This document shows positions 21,690 through 29,844 of a stretch of DNA of 64,000 bases, piece by piece. The stretch covers positions 248,001 through 312,000 of the forward strand of contig CAJYHN010000010.1 in the NCBI GenBank assembly GCA_913774665.1. Reading direction: 5' to 3'. The first letter of the stretch is position 1. Every line of letters starts with the position of its first letter. The translations under genes were made by a program, and so were the position numbers. This DNA is from an uncultured Microbacterium sp. (GTDB lineage: Bacteria > Actinomycetota > Actinomycetes > Actinomycetales > Microbacteriaceae). A model generated the notes under the pieces. That model did no database searches. It was not told the origin of the DNA and saw nothing but the letters and a program-made list of their open reading frames with translations.

Positions 21690-22406
21690 TCACGCCAAGA
21701 ACCCGCGCAGCAACGCCTCCGAACCAGCGAGGTGATCGCGCATCGCCGCGTGGGCGGCATCCGGTCGCCCAGCGAGGATCGCCGACACCACCGCGGCGTG
21801 CTGCGACGTCGAGTGGTCGATGTTGCGCGGCAGCAGCGGGAACGTGTCGAGCCACGCGTTCACGCGCGCACGGTTGTCGGCGACGAGGGGAACGAGCGAC
21901 GGGATGCCGCTGAGCTCAGCGATCGTGAGGTGCAGCAGCGTGTCGAGCCGGCGATAGTCCGCCCCCTCGGCGAGCGCCGCCGCTTCGTGCCGCGCCCACA
22001 GCACGTCGCGGTCCTCGGCGGACAGCGTGCGCTCGGCGGCGGCGCGAGCGGCTCCCGGCTCCAGGACGCCTCGCAGGGCGATGACGTCGTCGAGCTCGGC
22101 CGACGAGATGGACTCGGGCACCGACGGACGTGGCACCGGGTCGACGACGAAGGTCCCCCCGTATCGTCCGCGGCGCGTCTCGAGCCAGCCGGCGTCGGCG
22201 AGTTCGCGGATCGCCTCCCGCACGGTGTCGCGGCTGACGCCGTACAAGACGGCGAGTTCGCGCTCGGCGGGCAGCGACTCCCCTGGCGCGACGAGTCCCA
22301 GCCGCACCGTCTGGACGATGCGGGCCGTGGTGTCTTCGAGCGCGTTACCGCTGCGCACGGGCCGGTACACGGCCCGACGCAGGTCGTCGAGGGGCGCTTC
22401 GCTCAC
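21690..22406 (-). CDS. GntR-family (FadR subfamily) regulator of the adjacent catabolic cluster
   Basis: The 238-residue protein has an N-terminal winged helix (ARIVQTVRLGLVAPGESLPA, then ELAVLYGVSRDTVREAIREL, wing GRYGGTFV) and a C-terminal all-helical FCD ligand domain from about residue 100 (DDVIALRGVLEPGAARAAAE). His residues in LLHLTIAELSG and SQHAAVVSAI are placed for metal or ligand binding. The start is GTG 22,406, 20 bases after the SDR gene, so it closes the minus-strand catabolic run. It probably represses the cluster by binding the GGTAGA-CAGA-TCTACC dyad at 26,859. Confidence 0.85.
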   Translation of the reverse strand: MSEAPLDDLRRAVYRPVRSGNALEDTTARIVQTVRLGLVAPGESLPAERELAVLYGVSRDTVREAIRELADAGWLETRRGRYGGTFVVDPVPRPSVPESISSAELDDVIALRGVLEPGAARAAAERTLSAEDRDVLWARHEAAALAEGADYRRLDTLLHLTIAELSGIPSLVPLVADNRARVNAWLDTFPLLPRNIDHSTSQHAAVVSAILAGRPDAAHAAMRDHLAGSEALLRGFLA

Positions 22407-22426
22407 ACGTTCAGCCTGTCACGGGT

Positions 22427-23206
22427 TCACAGCGGCGTGACGTAGGCGTTGGTGATGCCCCCGTCGACCACGAAGGCCGTCGCCGTGATGAAGGACGCGT
22501 CATCGGATGCCAAGAAGGCCACCGCCGCGGCCATCTCTTCCGGCTCCGCGAAGCGGCCCATCGGCACGTGCACCAGGCGGCGCTGCGCGCGCTCGGGGTC
22601 CTTGGCGAAGAGCTCCTGCAGGAGCGGGGTGTTCACGGGTCCGGGGCACAGCGCGTTGACGCGGATGCCCTGCCGGGCGAACTGCACGCCGAGCTCGCGG
22701 GTCATGGCGAGCACGCCGCCCTTCGACGCGGTGTACGAGATCTGCGAGGTCGCCGAACCCAGCAGCGCGACGAACGAGGCCGTGTTGATGATCGACCCCT
22801 TGCCCGCCGGCACCATGTGCCGCAGCGCCGCGCGCGAGCAGAGGTACACGCTCTTGAGGTTGACGTCCTGCACCTTGTCCCACGCGGGGAGCTCGGTCGT
22901 CTCGATCGAGTCGTCGTCGGCGGGTGAGATGCCGGCGTTGTTGAAGGCGATGTCGACGCTGCCCAGGTCGGCGGCGACACCGTCGAAGAGGGCGTTCACG
23001 GAGTCCTCGTCGGCGACGTTCACCTGACGGAAGACACCGCCCACCTCGGTGGCGGCGGCCGTTCCCGTCGTCTCGTCGAGGTCGGCGATCACGACGCGCG
23101 CGCCCTCGGCGGCGAAGCGGCGGGCGGTGGCGAGGCCGATGCCGCTCGCGCCGCCGGTGACGATCGCGACGCGGTCGCGCAGGCGCTGGGTGAGGTCGAT
23201 GGTCAT
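22427..23206 (-). CDS. SDR-family dehydrogenase of the gamma-glutamyl catabolic cluster
   Basis: The 259-residue classical short-chain dehydrogenase has the cofactor motif VTGGASGIGLATA, an Asp after the second strand (VVIADLDE) that favours NAD, the NNAG motif, a Ser in NTASFVALLG and the catalytic YTASK. The C-terminal FVVDGG is typical. In the cluster it stands where an amine oxidase would stand in the putrescine pathway. An alcohol-oxidising dehydrogenase would suit gamma-glutamylethanolamide as substrate. A 122-base gap with a large inverted repeat separates it from the aldehyde dehydrogenase gene. Confidence 0.8.
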   Translation of the reverse strand: MTIDLTQRLRDRVAIVTGGASGIGLATARRFAAEGARVVIADLDETTGTAAATEVGGVFRQVNVADEDSVNALFDGVAADLGSVDIAFNNAGISPADDDSIETTELPAWDKVQDVNLKSVYLCSRAALRHMVPAGKGSIINTASFVALLGSATSQISYTASKGGVLAMTRELGVQFARQGIRVNALCPGPVNTPLLQELFAKDPERAQRRLVHVPMGRFAEPEEMAAAVAFLASDDASFITATAFVVDGGITNAYVTPL

Positions 23207-23232
23207 GGTGCGGTGGTTCCTTTCACGCTGAA

Positions 23233-23310
23233 CCTCGTCCCACTTATGGCTGGTGTGGGGCCTCCAGACCGGCCATAAGTGGGACGAGGACCGTCATAAG
23301 TGGGACGAGG
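23233..23310. repeat. 18-bp perfect inverted repeat plus a third direct copy
   Basis: CCTCGTCCCACTTATGGC (23,233-23,250) and its exact reverse complement (23,272-23,289) flank a 21-base loop. CATAAGTGGGACGAGG occurs again at 23,295-23,310. It lies between the SDR and aldehyde dehydrogenase genes. It could be a REP-like element, an attenuator or an operator array. Confidence 0.7.
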
Positions 23311-23327
23311 GGGTGAGGGGGCGGCGG

Positions 23328-24683
23328 TCACTCGGTGGCGTAGAAGACGTTCTTCGTCTCGGTGAAGTGCTCGGCGGCATCCGGACCCAGTTCGCGACCG
23401 AGGCCCGAGGCCTTCATGCCGCCGAACGGCGTCGCGTACCGCACCGACGAGTGCGAGTTCACCGACAGCACTCCACTGCGCACCCCACGGGAGACCCGGA
23501 TGCCACGGCCCAGGCTCTCGGTCCAGATCGAGCCCGCGAGACCGTACGCGGTGTCGTTGGCGAGGCGGATGGCATCCGCTTCATCGTCGAACGGCATGAC
23601 CGCCAGGACCGGGCCGAACACCTCGTCGCGCGCGATGCGGTCGCCGGGCTGCGCGAGCACGACGGCGGGGGCGAACCAGAAGCCGTCACCCTCGGGCGCC
23701 GAACCGCGGAAGGCGACGTCGACCCCGTCGAGGAAGCCCTGGACGGTGGAGCGGTGGGATGCCGAGATCAGCGGTCCCATCTGGGTCGACTCGTCGTGCG
23801 GGTCGCCGACCTTCCACGCCGCGACGGCGGGTTCGAGCATCTCGAGGAACCGGTCGAAGACGCTCCTCTGCACGAGGAGGCGGCTGCGCGCGCAGCAGTC
23901 CTGACCGGCGTTGTCAAACACCGAGCCGGGCACACCCGCGGCGGCCTTCTCGAGGTCGGCGTCGGCGAAGACGATGTTCGCGCTCTTGCCGCCGAGCTCG
24001 AGGGTCACGGGCTTGAGCATCCGCGCGCACCCGGCGGCGACCTCGGTGCCCACCTCGGTGGATCCGGTGAAGACGACCTTGTGCACGTCGGGGTGCGACA
24101 CGAACCGCTGGCCGACGACCGAGCCGGAGCCGACGACGACCTGGAAGAGTCCCTCGGGCAGGCCCGCCTCGAGGGCGAGCTCGCCGAGGCGAATCGCCGT
24201 CAGCGGAGTCAGTTCCGCGGGCTTGAGCACGACGGCGTTTCCCGCGGCCAGCGCGGGGGCGAAGCCCCACGCGGCGATCGTCATGGGGAAGTTCCACGGC
24301 ACGATGATTCCGACGACGCCATAGGGCTCGTGGTAGGTCACGTCGAGGCCGCCGGCGACCGGGATCTGAGATCCGATCAGGCGTTCCGGAGCGCCGGCGT
24401 AGTAGTTGAGCACCTGCGCGACGTGCTGCGCCTCCCACCGGGCCGACCCGATCGGGTGCCCGGAGTTCTGCACCTCGAGCGCCGCGAGCTCCTCGACGTG
24501 CTCCTCGACGACGCGGGCGAATGCGCGCAGGGCGTCGGCCCGGGCGACCGGCGCGAGAGCGGCCCAGGCGCGCTGCGCGCGGACGGCGTCGGCCACGGCG
24601 GCATCCACCTGGTCGATCTCGGCGCGCTCGAGTGTCGTGATGAGGGAGCCCGTGGACGGGTCGATGACGGTGAAGGTGCTCAT
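23328..24683 (-). CDS. Aldehyde dehydrogenase (gamma-glutamyl aldehyde type)
   Basis: The start is ATG 24,683, overlapping the hydrolase stop as ATGA; the longer frame from 24,791 is Arg-rich noise. It has 451 residues. VPWNFPMTIAAWGFAPALAA, the nucleotide loop FTGSTEVGTEV, the general-base Glu in LELGGKSA and the catalytic Cys in GQDCCARSR are all in normal order. The C-terminal FGGMKASGLGRE is typical of the betaine-aldehyde and gamma-glutamyl-aminobutyraldehyde group. In the pathway it would oxidise the gamma-glutamylated aldehyde to the acid. Confidence 0.88.
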   Translation of the reverse strand: MSTFTVIDPSTGSLITTLERAEIDQVDAAVADAVRAQRAWAALAPVARADALRAFARVVEEHVEELAALEVQNSGHPIGSARWEAQHVAQVLNYYAGAPERLIGSQIPVAGGLDVTYHEPYGVVGIIVPWNFPMTIAAWGFAPALAAGNAVVLKPAELTPLTAIRLGELALEAGLPEGLFQVVVGSGSVVGQRFVSHPDVHKVVFTGSTEVGTEVAAGCARMLKPVTLELGGKSANIVFADADLEKAAAGVPGSVFDNAGQDCCARSRLLVQRSVFDRFLEMLEPAVAAWKVGDPHDESTQMGPLISASHRSTVQGFLDGVDVAFRGSAPEGDGFWFAPAVVLAQPGDRIARDEVFGPVLAVMPFDDEADAIRLANDTAYGLAGSIWTESLGRGIRVSRGVRSGVLSVNSHSSVRYATPFGGMKASGLGRELGPDAAEHFTETKNVFYATE

Positions 24684-25456
24684 GCGGACACTTCCTGGTG
24701 GTGAGCGGAACGTTCGGCCCGGTATCGCGCGGCCGCGGCGACGAGTCCGAGGAAGAGCCGCCGGTCCTCGGCGTTCTCCTCCGGATGCCACTGCACGGCG
24801 ACCAGGTAGTCGTCGCCGTCCATCTCGACGGCCTGCACGAGCCCGTCATCGGTGCGCGCGGTGACCCGCAGCCCCTCGGCGACGCGGTCGACGCCCTGGT
24901 GGTGGTAGCTGTGAACGGTGAGCTCCCCGGCACCGACGAGACCGGAGAGCCGGGTGTCGGCATCCACTTCCACGGTGTTCTCGGCGAAGACGCCGCCGCC
25001 GATGCGGTATCTCTCGGTGCCGAGCGCCTCGGGCAGGTGCTGGTGCAGCGTCCCGCCCATCGCGACGTTGATCAGCTGCAGCCCCCGGCAGATCCCGAAG
25101 ACCGGGATGCCGCGCTCCCGCGCCCCCGCGAGCAGGGCGATCTCCCACGCGTCCCGGTCGGCGCGCGCGGGATCGGTCGTGGGGTGGCGTTCGGCCCCGT
25201 ACAGCTCGGGCTGCACGTCGAGCCCGCCGGTGAGGATGAGTCCGTCGATGCCGTCGAGCACGGCGGCCGCGGCGTGCTCGGGCCGAGGCTGCGGGGGCAG
25301 CAGCACGGCCGATGCGCCCGAGGCTGTCACCGCGTCGAAGTACTGCTGCGGGAGGAACGACGCGCGCACGTCCCAGACGCCCTGTTTCGCGCGCTCGAGG
25401 TAGGTCGTGAGCCCCACGACGGGAGTCCGCTGCGGATCAGAGGCGCTCGAAACCAC
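24680..25456 (-). CDS. Gamma-glutamyl hydrolase, PuuD-like class I amidotransferase
   Basis: The 258-residue peptidase C26 family enzyme cleaves gamma-glutamyl amides, releasing glutamate. GLILTGGLDVQPELYG, the nucleophile Cys in VFGICRGLQLINVAMGG, and the His and Glu of VAVQWHPEE make up the triad. It overlaps the ligase gene by 20 bases upstream and the aldehyde dehydrogenase gene by four downstream, so ligase, hydrolase and dehydrogenase are one translational unit. The exact substrate (gamma-glutamylglycine or gamma-glutamyl-GABA) is not visible from sequence. Confidence 0.88.
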   Translation of the reverse strand: MVSSASDPQRTPVVGLTTYLERAKQGVWDVRASFLPQQYFDAVTASGASAVLLPPQPRPEHAAAAVLDGIDGLILTGGLDVQPELYGAERHPTTDPARADRDAWEIALLAGARERGIPVFGICRGLQLINVAMGGTLHQHLPEALGTERYRIGGGVFAENTVEVDADTRLSGLVGAGELTVHSYHHQGVDRVAEGLRVTARTDDGLVQAVEMDGDDYLVAVQWHPEENAEDRRLFLGLVAAAARYRAERSAHHQEVSA

Positions 25457-26792
25457 GGACCCGCTCCCAGTCGGTGACGGCGGCGTCGTAGGCCTCGACC
25501 TCGATGCGCGCCTGGTTGAGGTAGTGCTCGACGACGTCGTCGCCGAACGCGGCGCGGGCGACGGACGACTCCGAGAAGAGGCGCGCGGCCTCGCGCAGCG
25601 TCGTCGGCAGAGTGTCGACCCCGGCCGCGTACGCGTTGCCGGTGAGGGGCGCCGGCAGCTCGAGTTCGTTCTCGATCCCGTGCAGACCGCCCGCGATGAT
25701 GGCCGAGATCGCGAGGTAGGGGTTCACGTCTCCCCCGGGCACCCGGTTCTCGACGCGCAACGACGAGCCGCGGCCGACGACGCGCAGCGCGCACGTGCGG
25801 TTGTCCACGCCCCAGGCCACGCCGGTGGGGGCGAACGAGCCCTTCGCGTAGCGCTTGTAGGAGTTGATCGTGGGGGCGTACAGCAGCGTGAACTCCCGGA
25901 GGGTGGCCAGGATGCCGGCGATCCAGTGCCCCATGAGGGGGCTGAACCCGTGGTCGCCGTCGCCCGCCATCACCGCGGCGCCGTCGTCGCCGCGCACCGA
26001 GAGGTGGATGTGGCAGCTGTTGCCCTCGCGCTCGTTGAACTTCGCCATGAAGGTCAGCGACTTGCCGTGCCGGTCGGCGATCTCCTTCGCCCCGTTCTTG
26101 TACAGGGTGTGGTTGTCGGCGGTCTCGAGGGCCTCGGCGTAGCGGAAGGCGATCTCCTGCTGACCGAAGTTGCACTCGCCCTTCACGCCCTCGCAGTACA
26201 TGCCCGCGCCGTCCATGCCGACGCGGATGTCGCGCAGCAGCGGCTCGAGCCGGGTGGTGGCGAGCAGGTTGTAGTCGACGTTGTAATCGGTCGAGGGGGT
26301 CAGCCCGGTGTAGCCCTTGGCCCAGGCGTCGCGGAACGAGTCGTCGAAGACGATGAACTCGAGCTCCGTCCCCGCGTAGGCCGTGAGACCCCGCTCGGCG
26401 AGCCGCTCGCGCTGGGCGTTCAGGATGCCGCGCGGGGACTGCACCACCGCGGCGCGGTCCTCCCACGCGAGGTCGGCGAAGACGAGCGCCGTTCCCGGTT
26501 GCCACGGGATGCGGCGGAGCGTGTCGAGATCGGGCACGAGCAGCATGTCGCCGTAGCCCTTCTCCCAGCTCGACATCGCATAGCCGTCGACCGTGTTGAG
26601 GTCGACGTCGACCGAGAGCAGGTAGTTGCAGGCCTCCGCGCCGTGACCGCGTACCTCGTCGCGCCAGAATCGCGCCGCCACGCGCTTACCGACGAGTCGG
26701 CCCTGAGCGTCGGGGAAGGCCACGACGACGGTGTCGATCTCGCCCGCCTCGATCGCGGCATCCAGATCTTCGCTGCTGAGATTGCCCGCCAT
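25437..26792 (-). CDS. Glutamine-synthetase-like gamma-glutamyl-amine ligase (GlnA4/PuuA type)
   Basis: The 451-residue type I glutamine synthetase fold has GTELEFIVFD, MYCEGVKGECNFGQQEI (metal-binding Glu residues), FMAKFNEREGNSCHIHLSV, NSYKRYAKGSFAPTGVAWG and the Arg-rich ENRVPGGDVNPYL. The adenylylation tyrosine loop of true GlnA is not obvious. Family members in Streptomyces (GlnA3, GlnA4) join glutamate to polyamines or ethanolamine. The neighbouring ethanolamine-type permease and an alcohol-type dehydrogenase favour ethanolamine, but this is an inference. It is the first gene of the minus-strand cluster, divergent from the permease. Confidence 0.85.
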   Translation of the reverse strand: MAGNLSSEDLDAAIEAGEIDTVVVAFPDAQGRLVGKRVAARFWRDEVRGHGAEACNYLLSVDVDLNTVDGYAMSSWEKGYGDMLLVPDLDTLRRIPWQPGTALVFADLAWEDRAAVVQSPRGILNAQRERLAERGLTAYAGTELEFIVFDDSFRDAWAKGYTGLTPSTDYNVDYNLLATTRLEPLLRDIRVGMDGAGMYCEGVKGECNFGQQEIAFRYAEALETADNHTLYKNGAKEIADRHGKSLTFMAKFNEREGNSCHIHLSVRGDDGAAVMAGDGDHGFSPLMGHWIAGILATLREFTLLYAPTINSYKRYAKGSFAPTGVAWGVDNRTCALRVVGRGSSLRVENRVPGGDVNPYLAISAIIAGGLHGIENELELPAPLTGNAYAAGVDTLPTTLREAARLFSESSVARAAFGDDVVEHYLNQARIEVEAYDAAVTDWERVRGFERL

Positions 26793-26858
26793 GGTCTCCC
26801 TCTCGCGGTGTCGACGCCCTCGCGTGTGGAGGGCGTAACGAGGAACTTACACGGCAAA

Positions 26859-26874
26859 GGTAGACAGATCTACC
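26859..26874. promoter_or_regulatory. GntR-type operator candidate
   Basis: GGTAGA, CAGA, TCTACC is a perfect dyad in the 146-base space between the divergent ligase and permease genes. It has the size expected for a FadR-subfamily site and could control both directions. Confidence 0.55.
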
Positions 26875-26938
26875 AATAGAGGGCCATGATTTCCCGCAAG
26901 GCGACCCCGAAGCCTGTCCGCATTCGTCTGGAGGTCCT

Positions 26939-28477
26939 ATGTCCACCTCGAGCAACTCCCGCAAAAAGGTCGCCGGAGCCACCTATACGGCCACCGATGC
27001 GTCGTACTTCGAGAAACGCACCCTGAAACGCTCGGCCGGAGTCTGGGGCCTATGGGGCCTCGCCGTCGCCGCGGTCATCTCGGGCGACTTCTCGGGCTGG
27101 AACTTCGGCATCGCCAACGCCGGCTTCGGCGGCATGCTCATCGCCTTCGTGGTCCTGGTGATCATGTACTACGGGCTCACGTTCTCGATCGGCGAGATGG
27201 CGGCCGCGATGCCGCACACCGGTGGCGCCTACTCGTTCGCGCGCTCGGCGATGGGGCCGTGGGGCGGCCTCGCGACGGGCCTCGCCGAAACCATCGAGTA
27301 CGTCGCGACTACCGCCGTGGTCGTGTACTTCTCGGGTCAGTACGCCGATTCGGCGCTCGAGCTCCTTACCGGCATCAGCCTGCCGTCGTTCGTGTGGTGG
27401 ATCATCCTCTACGCGATCTTCATCGGCCTGAACGCCGCCGGCGCGAACATCTCGTTCGGCTTCGCGATCGTCGTCTCGGTGATCTCGATCGGCATCATCG
27501 TGGTCTTCGGCGTCATGTCGCTGGCCACCGGCGCGTTCGACGCGGGATCGCTGTGGAACATCGTCCCCGACCCCGGACAGTCGGAGTTCCTCCCCCACGG
27601 CGTCGGCGCCATCCTGCTCGCCCTGCCCTTCGCGATGTGGTTCTTCCTCGGCATCGAGGAGCTCCCGCTCGCCGCCGAGGAGTCGCACGACCCCGCGCGC
27701 GACATCCCCCGCGCGGGACTCTGGGCCCGCGGCACCCTCATCGTCACCGGCCTCATCGTGCTGTTCTTGAACACCGGTGTGCTGGGCGCCGACGTGACGG
27801 GCTCGTCGGTCGAGCCCCTGCTCGACGGCTTCCGCGCGATGGTCGGCGACCAGGCCGCGGCCCTGCTGTCGCTCCTCGCGCTCGTGGGGCTGCTGGCGTC
27901 GCTGATGGGCATCATGTTCGCCTACGGCCGCAACATGTACTCGCTCTCGCGCGCCGGGTACTACCCCCGCTGGCTGTCGCTCACCGGAGCCCGCAAGACC
28001 CCCTGGGTCGCGCTCGTGTTCGGCGCTGTCCTCGGCTTCGTCGCCCTCGTGGTCGTACAGGCCGCGGGCGGCGACGCGAGCCCGGCCGGTGCGATCGTGC
28101 TCAACATCGCCGTGTGGGGTGCGGTCCTGGCGTACTTCCTGCAGATGGTCTCGTTCATCGTCCTCCGCCGGAAGTTCCCGGACGCCGTCCGCCCGTACAA
28201 GAGCCCGTGGGGGCTGTTCGGTGCGTACTCGGCCGCCATCATCGCCGCCGTGGTGTTCTTCGGTCTGCTGCTGAACCCCGCCTACCTGCTCGCGATCGTC
28301 GCCATCATCGTGGTCTACGCGATCATCTTCGTGGCCTTCGCCGTCTACGGTCGTCACCGCCTCGTCCTCTCCCCCGAAGAGGAGTACGCCCTGTCCGGCG
28401 GGCTGCACGGTGATCCGCAGCAGGAGGGCTACGACGCCATGGAGGGCGAGGTGTTCGGCACGAAGCCCGGCTCCTGA
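26939..28477 (+). CDS. eat: Ethanolamine-type amino acid/amine permease
   Basis: The 512-residue APC-superfamily transporter has about twelve hydrophobic segments. It begins VWGLWGLAVAAVISGDFSGW and continues with IGEMAAAMPHTGGAYSFARS (the conserved family signature) and the PFAMWFFLGIEELPLAAEES motif. ISGDFSGWNFG matches what I remember of the ethanolamine permease family (TIGR00908). The acidic C-terminal tail is cytoplasmic. It is divergent from the ligase gene, and the GGTAGA dyad between them suggests shared GntR control. Substrate assignment rests on family resemblance and context. Confidence 0.8.
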   Translation: MSTSSNSRKKVAGATYTATDASYFEKRTLKRSAGVWGLWGLAVAAVISGDFSGWNFGIANAGFGGMLIAFVVLVIMYYGLTFSIGEMAAAMPHTGGAYSFARSAMGPWGGLATGLAETIEYVATTAVVVYFSGQYADSALELLTGISLPSFVWWIILYAIFIGLNAAGANISFGFAIVVSVISIGIIVVFGVMSLATGAFDAGSLWNIVPDPGQSEFLPHGVGAILLALPFAMWFFLGIEELPLAAEESHDPARDIPRAGLWARGTLIVTGLIVLFLNTGVLGADVTGSSVEPLLDGFRAMVGDQAAALLSLLALVGLLASLMGIMFAYGRNMYSLSRAGYYPRWLSLTGARKTPWVALVFGAVLGFVALVVVQAAGGDASPAGAIVLNIAVWGAVLAYFLQMVSFIVLRRKFPDAVRPYKSPWGLFGAYSAAIIAAVVFFGLLLNPAYLLAIVAIIVVYAIIFVAFAVYGRHRLVLSPEEEYALSGGLHGDPQQEGYDAMEGEVFGTKPGS

Positions 28478-28488
28478 GGCCGGGAACG

Positions 28489-28523
28489 ACGAGGGGCGGA
28501 TGCCACCGGCATCCGCCCCTCGT
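28489..28523. terminator. 16-bp bidirectional terminator
   Basis: ACGAGGGGCGGATGCC (28,489-28,504) and GGCATCCGCCCCTCGT (28,508-28,523) form a perfect stem between convergent genes. The stem incorporates GGATGCC/GGCATCC. Confidence 0.85.
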
Positions 28524-28528
28524 GATGT

Positions 28529-29203
28529 TCAGCGCAGGATGAACGACGCCGTCCCCGACGACGGGATGCCGCCGATCGAGACGCTCAGGTGATAGGTCGC
28601 TCCCCCGCCGGGGGCGTACGGCCGCTCCCCGCCGCAGGAGTTCACCGAGGAACGCGTACGGTCCCAGGTGAGCGGAGCGGAGCTCGTGACGACCTGGCCG
28701 GCGGCCAGCGTCACCTCCATATCACTCGGCTCGGCCTGGCAGTCCGTCGAGCGCCACCAGACGTCGGAGCCGCTCGTCACGGTGAACGACTGCGCGCTCG
28801 TGCCGACGTTCATCGTGCAGGGGTTCGCGCTCGTGTTGGTGAGCTTGATCGACAGCTGCGGATTCTCGCCCTGCCCGTACTCGCTCTTGTCCGACAGCGC
28901 CGCCACGGTGATGTCGGACGCCGTGCACTCGACGGGCCCGGCGGGAGCGGTCGGCGTCGGTGACGCGGACGGAGTGGCAGCGGGGGTCTCGGATGCCGCC
29001 GGCGCGGACGCGGACGCGGCGGCGGGAGGAGTGCTCACAGCGGGAGCGGGAGTCGCCTCGGCGAGGGGGGCGGCTCGCCACGGAGGAGCCGCCACGAGCC
29101 ACACGACGAGGCCGATCACCAGCAGGGCCAGAAGCCCTGCGGCGAGACGACGACGACGGTAGACCGCCGGGGACTGCCTCCGCCTACGGGGGGCATCGGT
29201 CAT
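28529..29203 (-). CDS. Membrane-anchored protein with Pro/Ala/Thr linker and extracellular domain, 224 aa
   Basis: The start is ATG 29,203 rather than 29,242. A basic head (APRRRRQSPAVYRRRR) precedes one membrane helix about residues 20-40 (LLALLVIGLVVWLVAAPPW). An Ala/Ser/Thr/Pro-rich linker runs from about 45 to 95, and then a beta-rich extracellular domain follows with four Cys (VECTAS, NPCTMN, STDCQ, NSCGG). I know such DUF4232-like anchored domains from actinobacteria. No enzymatic motif is visible. A wall or surface role is inferred. Confidence 0.65.
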   Translation of the reverse strand: MTDAPRRRRQSPAVYRRRRLAAGLLALLVIGLVVWLVAAPPWRAAPLAEATPAPAVSTPPAAASASAPAASETPAATPSASPTPTAPAGPVECTASDITVAALSDKSEYGQGENPQLSIKLTNTSANPCTMNVGTSAQSFTVTSGSDVWWRSTDCQAEPSDMEVTLAAGQVVTSSAPLTWDRTRSSVNSCGGERPYAPGGGATYHLSVSIGGIPSSGTASFILR

Positions 29204-29263
29204 ACATCCAGGGTAGGCGGCGCGGCTGTGCGCTCGCGCCACGGCACGCTCAGGAGCGCGGGC

Positions 29264-29773
29264 TCACAGCTGCTTCAGCATCCGGGTGTTGCCCAGCGTG
29301 TTCGGCTTCACGTGCGCGAGATCGAGGAACTCGGCGACGCCCTCGTCGGGGCTGCGCACGAGCTGGGAGTACACGTCGGGATCGACGACCTGCTCGCCGA
29401 TCTCGGAGAAGCCTCGGCGCGTGAAGAAGTCCACTTCGAAGGTCAGGCAGAACAAGCGCGTGACGCCGACCTCTCGAGCGCGCTCCTCGAGGGTCTCGAC
29501 GAGGGCCCGTCCGACCCCGTGATGCAGCCAGTCGTCGTGGACGATCAGGGTGCGGATCTCGCCCAGGTCTTCCCACATCACGTGCAGGGCCCCGCACCCG
29601 ATGACCACGCCATCGGCTTCCGCGACGACGAACTGCTGCACCGATCCGTACAGCACGACCAGGTCCTTGCCCAGCAGGATGCGCTTCTGCACGTACGGTT
29701 CGAGCAGTTCGTGGATGCGGCGGACGTCGGCGGTTCCGGCGGGGCGGACGACGAACGGCGCGGATGAGGTCAT
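29264..29773 (-). CDS. argA: Amino-acid N-acetyltransferase (Mycobacterium-type ArgA)
   Basis: The 169-residue single-domain GNAT enzyme makes N-acetylglutamate for arginine synthesis. After VRPAGTADVRRIHELLEPYV come the acceptor region VIGCGALHVMWEDLGEIRTL, the acetyl-CoA loop HHGVGRALVETLEERAREVG and the family-specific TFEVDFFTRRGF. The end VKPNTLGNTRMLK is characteristic of the short actinobacterial ArgA. It lacks the kinase-like domain of E. coli ArgA, as expected for this type. It is downstream of clpC on the same strand but separated by a terminator. Confidence 0.85.
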   Translation of the reverse strand: MTSSAPFVVRPAGTADVRRIHELLEPYVQKRILLGKDLVVLYGSVQQFVVAEADGVVIGCGALHVMWEDLGEIRTLIVHDDWLHHGVGRALVETLEERAREVGVTRLFCLTFEVDFFTRRGFSEIGEQVVDPDVYSQLVRSPDEGVAEFLDLAHVKPNTLGNTRMLKQL

Positions 29774-29797
29774 TCGACAAGCGTACGCCGCAACGAC

Positions 29798-29831
29798 GGA
29801 GGGCCCGGATGCCGTGGCATCCGAGCCCTCC
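29798..29831 (-). terminator. Terminator downstream of clpC
   Basis: GGAGGGCCCGGATGCC (from 29,798) pairs with GGCATCCGAGCCCTCC (to 29,831) across a two-base gap with one mismatch. It closes the clpC transcript 14 bases after its stop. Confidence 0.7.
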
Positions 29832-29844
29832 CTTCGCTATGCGA

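Noticed and set aside
21690..28477. Putrescine (Puu) degradation as the firm assignment
   Set aside because: No PuuB-type amine oxidase or PuuE-type aminotransferase is present, the permease resembles the ethanolamine type, and an SDR occupies the oxidation step.
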